DNA from: Alphaproteobacteria bacterium
GTDB lineage: Bacteria; Pseudomonadota; Alphaproteobacteria; Rhodobacterales; Rhodobacteraceae
Assembly (NCBI GenBank): GCA_024277955.1
Contig: JAJRUE010000258.1
Location: forward strand, 1 to 16,889
DNA: 16,889 nt
Reading direction: 5' to 3'
Below, piece by piece: positions 13,712-16,889 of the stretch. The translations under genes and the position numbers were made by a program. Numbering within the stretch: the stretch's first letter is position 1; each line of letters opens with the position of its first letter. The notes beneath the pieces were generated by a model, which had not been told where the DNA came from, ran no database searches, and saw nothing but the letters and a program-made list of their open reading frames with translations.

Positions 13712-14094
13712 TCGGAATCGTGATCGTCGCACATGGTGGGTTGGCCAGGGAATACCTGGCCGCTGTCGAACACGTTGTCGGCAAACAATCGGGGATTCAT
13801 GCGATTTCGATCGAACCCGACCACGACCGCATCCGCAAGCAATCCGAAATATGCGCCGCCGCCGACAGCGTCGATGTTGGCGATGGCGTGGTGGTGGTGA
13901 CCGACATGTTCGGCGGCTCGCCCTCGAACCTGTCGCTGATGGCCTGCGGTCCAAGCGACCGGAAGATCATTTACGGCGCGAACCTGCCGATGCTGATCAA
14001 GCTGGCCAAGTCCCGCAACATGAAAGTCGACAAGGCGGTCGAACTGGCCAAGGAAGCCGGCCGAAAATACATCGATAGCTTTGATAACCCTTAG
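13708..14094 (+). CDS. PTS EIIA component, mannose family (regulatory)
   Basis: Single-domain EIIA of the mannose/fructose/sorbose type, 128 residues, starting at GTG 13708 inside the rapZ stop. The phosphoacceptor is His9 in IGIVIVAHGGLA. VTDMFGGSPSNLSL and GANLPMLIKL are the family's other active-site and dimer segments. In alphaproteobacteria this stand-alone EIIA-Man, often called manX or ptsM, accepts phosphate from HPr but has no matching permease, and is thought to act as a regulator rather than a sugar transporter. The window agrees: no EIIB, EIIC or EIID gene is present. It is followed 25 bp later by the HPr gene. Confidence 0.92.
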   Translation: MIGIVIVAHGGLAREYLAAVEHVVGKQSGIHAISIEPDHDRIRKQSEICAAADSVDVGDGVVVVTDMFGGSPSNLSLMACGPSDRKIIYGANLPMLIKLAKSRNMKVDKAVELAKEAGRKYIDSFDNP

Positions 14095-14119
14095 GTTTCA
14101 ATGGGAAAACACTGACGAC

Positions 14120-14389
14120 ATGACAGTTAGAACACTCACCATCATCAACGAAAAGGGCCTGCATGCGCGCGCCTCCGCCAAGCTTGTGGAAGTGGTCGAG
14201 GCGCATGACGCAACAGCCGAAGTTTCAAAAGATGGTGTGGATGCGTCAGGAGATAGTATAATGGGGCTGTTGATGCTGGCGGCGGCCAAGGGTTCGGTCA
14301 TCGAGGTGCGCACCGAAGGCGCCCAGGCGGACAAGCTGGCGGATGCCATCGAAGCGTTGGTGGCCGACCGGTTCGGCGAGGAAATGTAG
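14120..14389 (+). CDS. ptsH: Phosphocarrier protein HPr
   Basis: HPr of 89 residues, the phosphate shuttle of the PTS. His15 in EKGLHARASAK is the catalytic site phosphorylated by enzyme I, and Ser46 in GDSIMGLLML is the regulatory site for HPr kinase; both fall at exactly the canonical numbers when the ATG at 14120 is used. The frame is open a further 13 codons upstream, but that would shift these positions and overlap the EIIA gene. The ribosome-binding site is weak (GGGAA at 14103-14107), so coupling to EIIA translation may matter. Presence of Ser46 together with the adjacent hprK shows that the serine-phosphorylation branch is probably active. Enzyme I is encoded elsewhere. Confidence 0.95.
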   Translation: MTVRTLTIINEKGLHARASAKLVEVVEAHDATAEVSKDGVDASGDSIMGLLMLAAAKGSVIEVRTEGAQADKLADAIEALVADRFGEEM

Positions 14390-14431
14390 GTATCCGGGGT
14401 ATCAGAGCCACGGCAAGGGGCAGGGAATTTG

Positions 14432-15319
14432 GTGGAACACGCAGGATACACGTCTTTGCCCGGTGAACCCGGCGCACCCAAGAAATACATTCCCTACGAC
14501 AAGCGGAAACTGTCGTATTCGGGCACGTTCAGCGATCCGAAAAAGGTCTATTCGATCCGGGCGCTCGAATGGATGACCGGCAAGATGAAACTGCTGCGCC
14601 TGGTGCGCAAGTTCGAGCGCATGGGCGCCAAGGAAGGGGTCGCGTTCTTTTCCCAGGCGCTCGAGGTCATGGGCATCGACCTGATCACCCCGCAGGAAAA
14701 CGTCGATCTCATCCCCGAAACCGGGCCCCTGATCGTGGTGGCCAACCATCCGCACGGGATGGTTGACGGGATGGTCATGGCCGAACTGGTGGGCCGCAAG
14801 CGCGACGATTTCCTGATCCTTACGCGGTCGCTGCTGACCGGCATCCAGGAAATTCGCCAGTTCATGCTGCCGGTCCCTTTCCCGCATGAGGAAAACGCCC
14901 TGACCGAGAGCCTGCAGATGCGCAAAAAGGCGATGGATCATCTGAAAAAGGGCGGGGTGATCATCCTGTTTCCGGCAGGCGCCGTGGCTTCGGCCAAGAC
15001 GATGTTCGGCCCGGCGATCGAAAAGGAATGGAACCCGTTTACCGCCAAGATGATCGCCCGATCCGGGGCGACGGTTCTGCCGATTTACTTTCCGGGGCAG
15101 AATTCGCGCCTGTATCTGATGGCCGATCAGATTTCGGCGACCATGCGCCAGGGGCTGCTGTTGCACGAGGTGGTGCATGCGCTGAACAAGCCGCAACGGC
15201 CGGTGGTCGGCACGCCGCTACCGCCCGAAGAACTCAAGCAATGGGCCAGCAATCCGCGCGGCTTCATGTCGTGGCTGCGCGCGCATACGCTTTCGCTAAA
15301 GGATCCCCTTGACCGCTAG
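14432..15319 (+). CDS. Lysophospholipid acyltransferase-like protein (NHP-type PlsC family)
   Basis: Acyltransferase-fold protein of about 295 residues, probably a 1-acyl-glycerol-phosphate or related lyso-lipid acyltransferase on the cytoplasmic membrane. Motif I is NHPHGMVDG (105-113), the HP-x-G-xx-DG variant in which five rather than four residues separate His and Asp; the substrate/phosphate block is FPAGAVA (180-186), followed by VLPIYFPGQNSRLY. This pattern fits the branch related to ornithine-lipid (OlsA-like) and hemolysin-type acyltransferases more than canonical PlsC. No clear transmembrane helix is visible. TTG 14429 and GTG 14432 are adjacent starts; AGGGA five bases before the GTG decides narrowly for 14432. 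It follows ptsH by 42 bp on the same strand and may share its transcript. Confidence 0.82.
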   Translation: MEHAGYTSLPGEPGAPKKYIPYDKRKLSYSGTFSDPKKVYSIRALEWMTGKMKLLRLVRKFERMGAKEGVAFFSQALEVMGIDLITPQENVDLIPETGPLIVVANHPHGMVDGMVMAELVGRKRDDFLILTRSLLTGIQEIRQFMLPVPFPHEENALTESLQMRKKAMDHLKKGGVIILFPAGAVASAKTMFGPAIEKEWNPFTAKMIARSGATVLPIYFPGQNSRLYLMADQISATMRQGLLLHEVVHALNKPQRPVVGTPLPPEELKQWASNPRGFMSWLRAHTLSLKDPLDR

Positions 15320-15322
15320 GTT

Positions 15323-16198
15323 TCAGCGCGTCGGCACCGGGGTTTCGCCGCGGTAGTCGTAGAACCCGCGCTGGGTCTTGCGGCCCAGCCAGCCGGCTTC
15401 GACATATTTCGTAAGCAGCGGGCAGGGGCGATACTTGGTATCGGCCAGGCCATCGTGCAGCACGTTCATGATCGCCAGACAGGTGTCCAGCCCGATGAAA
15501 TCGGCCAGTTCAAGCGGCCCCATCGGGTGATTGGCCCCCAGGCGCAGCGATTCGTCGATCGATTTGACCGACCCGACGCCTTCGTAAAGCGTATAGACCG
15601 CCTCGTTGATCATCGGCATCAGGATGCGGTTGACGATGAAACCGGGAAAATCCTCGGCGCTGGCGGCGGTCTTGCCCAGCCGGTCCACCACCGACAGGCA
15701 GGCGTTGTAGGTTGCCTCGTCGGTGGCGATGCCGCGAATCAGTTCGACCAGCTGCATCACCGGCACCGGGTTCATGAAGTGGAAGCCCATGAATTTTTCC
15801 GGCCGGTCGGTGCGCGACGCCAGTCGGGTGATCGAGATCGACGAGGTGTTCGATGTCAGGATCGTGTGCGGCAGCAGATGCGGCAACAGATCTTCGAAAA
15901 TGGCGATCTTGACGGTTTCGCGTTCGGTGGCCGCTTCGATGATCAGATCGCTCGGCCCGAGGTCCGAAAGCGTGGTGGTCGTGCGGATGCGGCCAAAGGC
16001 CAAGTCCTTGTCTTTACTGGTAATCTTTTCGCGCGCGACCTGGCGGGTCATGTTCTTGTCGATCAGCGCCATGGCCGCGTCCAGCGCCTGCTGGCTGATG
16101 TCGGTCATCACCACATCGTATCCGGCCAGTGCGCAGACATGGGCGATCCCGTTGCCCATCTGCCCGGCGCCCACGATCCCGATTTTCTGGATTTCCAT
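15323..16198 (-). CDS. hbd: 3-hydroxybutyryl-CoA dehydrogenase
   Basis: NAD(P)-dependent (S)-3-hydroxyacyl-CoA dehydrogenase of 291 residues, single-function type (Hbd/PaaH/FadB2 group), interconverting 3-hydroxybutyryl-CoA and acetoacetyl-CoA. The N-terminal Rossmann motif is GAGQMG (10-15), with Asp33 after the second strand favouring NAD. The catalytic region shows SNTSS (116-120), His140 in GFHFMNPVPVMQLVEL and Glu152, then GFIVNRILMPMINEA, and the C-terminal domain has NHPMGPLELADFIGLD and GRKTQRGFYDY. The start at 16198 has AAAGGTGA upstream; a longer frame to 16255 is not family-like. Its stop is three bases from that of the convergent acyltransferase gene. It serves butyrate/PHB-type C4-CoA metabolism feeding acetyl-CoA assimilation. 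Confidence 0.93.
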   Translation of the reverse strand: MEIQKIGIVGAGQMGNGIAHVCALAGYDVVMTDISQQALDAAMALIDKNMTRQVAREKITSKDKDLAFGRIRTTTTLSDLGPSDLIIEAATERETVKIAIFEDLLPHLLPHTILTSNTSSISITRLASRTDRPEKFMGFHFMNPVPVMQLVELIRGIATDEATYNACLSVVDRLGKTAASAEDFPGFIVNRILMPMINEAVYTLYEGVGSVKSIDESLRLGANHPMGPLELADFIGLDTCLAIMNVLHDGLADTKYRPCPLLTKYVEAGWLGRKTQRGFYDYRGETPVPTR

Positions 16199-16225
16199 GC
16201 CCGTCACCTTTGATTTCGCTGGCCG

Positions 16226-16255
16226 AACATAGGCCTGCACAGCGGCCATAGGCAA
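16226..16255 (-). promoter_or_regulatory. Possible promoter of the hydroxybutyryl-CoA dehydrogenase gene
   Basis: On the minus strand, TTGCCT (16255-16250) and TATGTT (16231-16226) are 18 bp apart, a weak sigma70-like pair about 30 bases before the start codon. The 158-bp gap to the DUF6473 gene also contains TATATAAAAT around 16266-16275, which could serve the rightward gene. Neither is strong. Confidence 0.22.
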
Positions 16256-16356
16256 GCCATGCGGCTATATAAAATTGGGTTCAAATGGCAGCTTTAGCTC
16301 TTTGGTTACGGCTGTTTGCCATTCTGGTGCCGGGTGAAAAATTTGGTGGGTGGCAG

Positions 16357-16889
16357 ATGGCCTATGAACGTTTGGGGACGGGATCCCTTGAGTATGCGCC
16401 GTGCCGGTATGGCACGTCGAAATTGTCGTTTCGCGGACCGCGGCGGGATCTGGATGGCCCCTATGTCGCGGTCCTGGGCGGGACCGAAACCTTTGGCCGC
16501 TTCATGGAAGATCCCTATCCCGCGCAGCTGGAAAACCTGGCCGGGATCAAGACCGTGAACTTGGGCTGTCTGAACGCCGGTCCGGTCGCCTTTGCCGGCG
16601 ATCAGGCGGTTCTCGACATCTGCCGCGGGGCAGTGGCGACGGTGGTGGAAATCACCGGCATCCAGAACATGTCCAACCCGTATTTCAGCGTACATCCGCG
16701 CCGCAACGATCGGTTCGTGGATGCGACAGACAAGCTCAAGCACCTGTTTTCCAACGTTGATTTCTGCGAGTTCCATTTTACCGGGCATATGCTGGATCGT
16801 CTGGCCAGGTCGGAGCCGGGGCGGTTTGCGGCCTTGGTGGACGATTTGCGCGCCCATTGGATAGCGCAGATGCGCGAATTTCTCGACCG
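16357..16889 (+). CDS. DUF6473 family protein, N-terminal part (3' end outside window)
   Basis: The first 177 codons of a gene that runs off the window. It begins MAYERLGTGSLEYAPCRYG, then SKLSFRGPRRDLDGPYVAVLGGTETFGRF, TVNLGCLNAG, ITGIQNMSNPYFSVHPRRNDRF and VDFCEFHFTGHML, which I recognise as DUF6473, a family common in Rhodobacteraceae with no known function. Three blocks have the order and spacing of SGNH hydrolase blocks I-III (GGTET, NLGxxNAG, GxQN), but Thr stands where the nucleophilic Ser would be. The start at 16357 fits the family. An in-frame ATG at 16285 would add a 24-residue hydrophobic leader (MAALALWLRLFAILV), so export or membrane attachment cannot be excluded. No strong ribosome-binding site precedes either start. 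Confidence 0.75.
   Translation, partial: MAYERLGTGSLEYAPCRYGTSKLSFRGPRRDLDGPYVAVLGGTETFGRFMEDPYPAQLENLAGIKTVNLGCLNAGPVAFAGDQAVLDICRGAVATVVEITGIQNMSNPYFSVHPRRNDRFVDATDKLKHLFSNVDFCEFHFTGHMLDRLARSEPGRFAALVDDLRAHWIAQMREFLD

Noticed and set aside
14390..14431. Terminator between ptsH and the acyltransferase gene
   Set aside because: The 42-bp gap has no stem followed by a T-tract, so read-through is more likely than termination.
16316..16558. 80-codon frame beginning in the DUF6473 upstream region
   Set aside because: It lies in another frame than the recognisable DUF6473 sequence and has no family-like content.
1..16889. Insertion sequences, phage genes, CRISPR arrays, tRNA or rRNA genes, toxin-antitoxin or defence clusters
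   Set aside because: None is visible: there are no transposase or integrase motifs, no regularly spaced long repeats and no recognisable tRNA or rRNA segments by eye.

Overview
The window is GC-rich, densely packed and typically alphaproteobacterial. Gene content and order point to Rhodobacteraceae (Roseobacter/Rhodobacter group): a lepB-rnc-era-recO operon, a DUF1491 gene between era and recO, methylsuccinyl-CoA dehydrogenase, pckA divergent from chvI-chvG, a truncated HPr kinase followed by rapZ, an EIIA-Man protein and HPr, and a DUF6473 gene. The genus assignment is inference from family knowledge; no search was run.

Layout. (1) 2-3115, plus strand: housekeeping operon of 3' lepB, rnc, era, a DUF1491 gene and recO. 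The first four genes are joined by ATGA stop/start overlaps; recO follows a 66-bp gap that holds a hairpin-like element. (2) 3087-4601, minus strand: a small META-domain lipoprotein whose end overlaps recO, and an extended short-chain dehydrogenase/reductase. (3) 4695-6341, minus strand: a two-part acyl-CoA dehydrogenase best read as (2S)-methylsuccinyl-CoA dehydrogenase (mcd) of the ethylmalonyl-CoA pathway. A TauE/SafE permease (6533-7303) is divergent from it. (4) 7281-9496, minus strand: pckA and a translationally coupled, secreted DUF3859-like protein. (5) 9497-9854: a repeat-rich divergent regulatory region. (6) 9855-14389, plus strand: chvI-chvG, then hprK-rapZ-EIIA(Man)-ptsH, a sensor/phosphotransfer cassette without EI, EIIB or EIIC. 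It is followed by an NHP-type lysophospholipid acyltransferase (14432-15319). (7) 15323-16198, minus strand: a 3-hydroxybutyryl-CoA dehydrogenase. It is divergent from a DUF6473 gene that runs off the window.

How the genes fit together. mcd and a hydroxybutyryl-CoA dehydrogenase belong to acetyl-CoA/C4-acyl-CoA metabolism. PckA takes the resulting C4 acids to phosphoenolpyruvate, and PEP is the phosphate donor of the PTS whose EIIA, HPr and HPr kinase lie alongside. ChvG/ChvI is known to control pckA in Agrobacterium. The most interesting new-looking signals are regulatory: a 19-bp box with 14 identical bases (TTTGCA-N5-AGCGCAAT) in the same orientation upstream of both mcd and pckA, and a set of palindromes and helically phased repeats between pckA and chvI. 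I saw no mobile element, CRISPR array, RNA gene or clearly novel defence-type system; the coding content is ordinary core genome.
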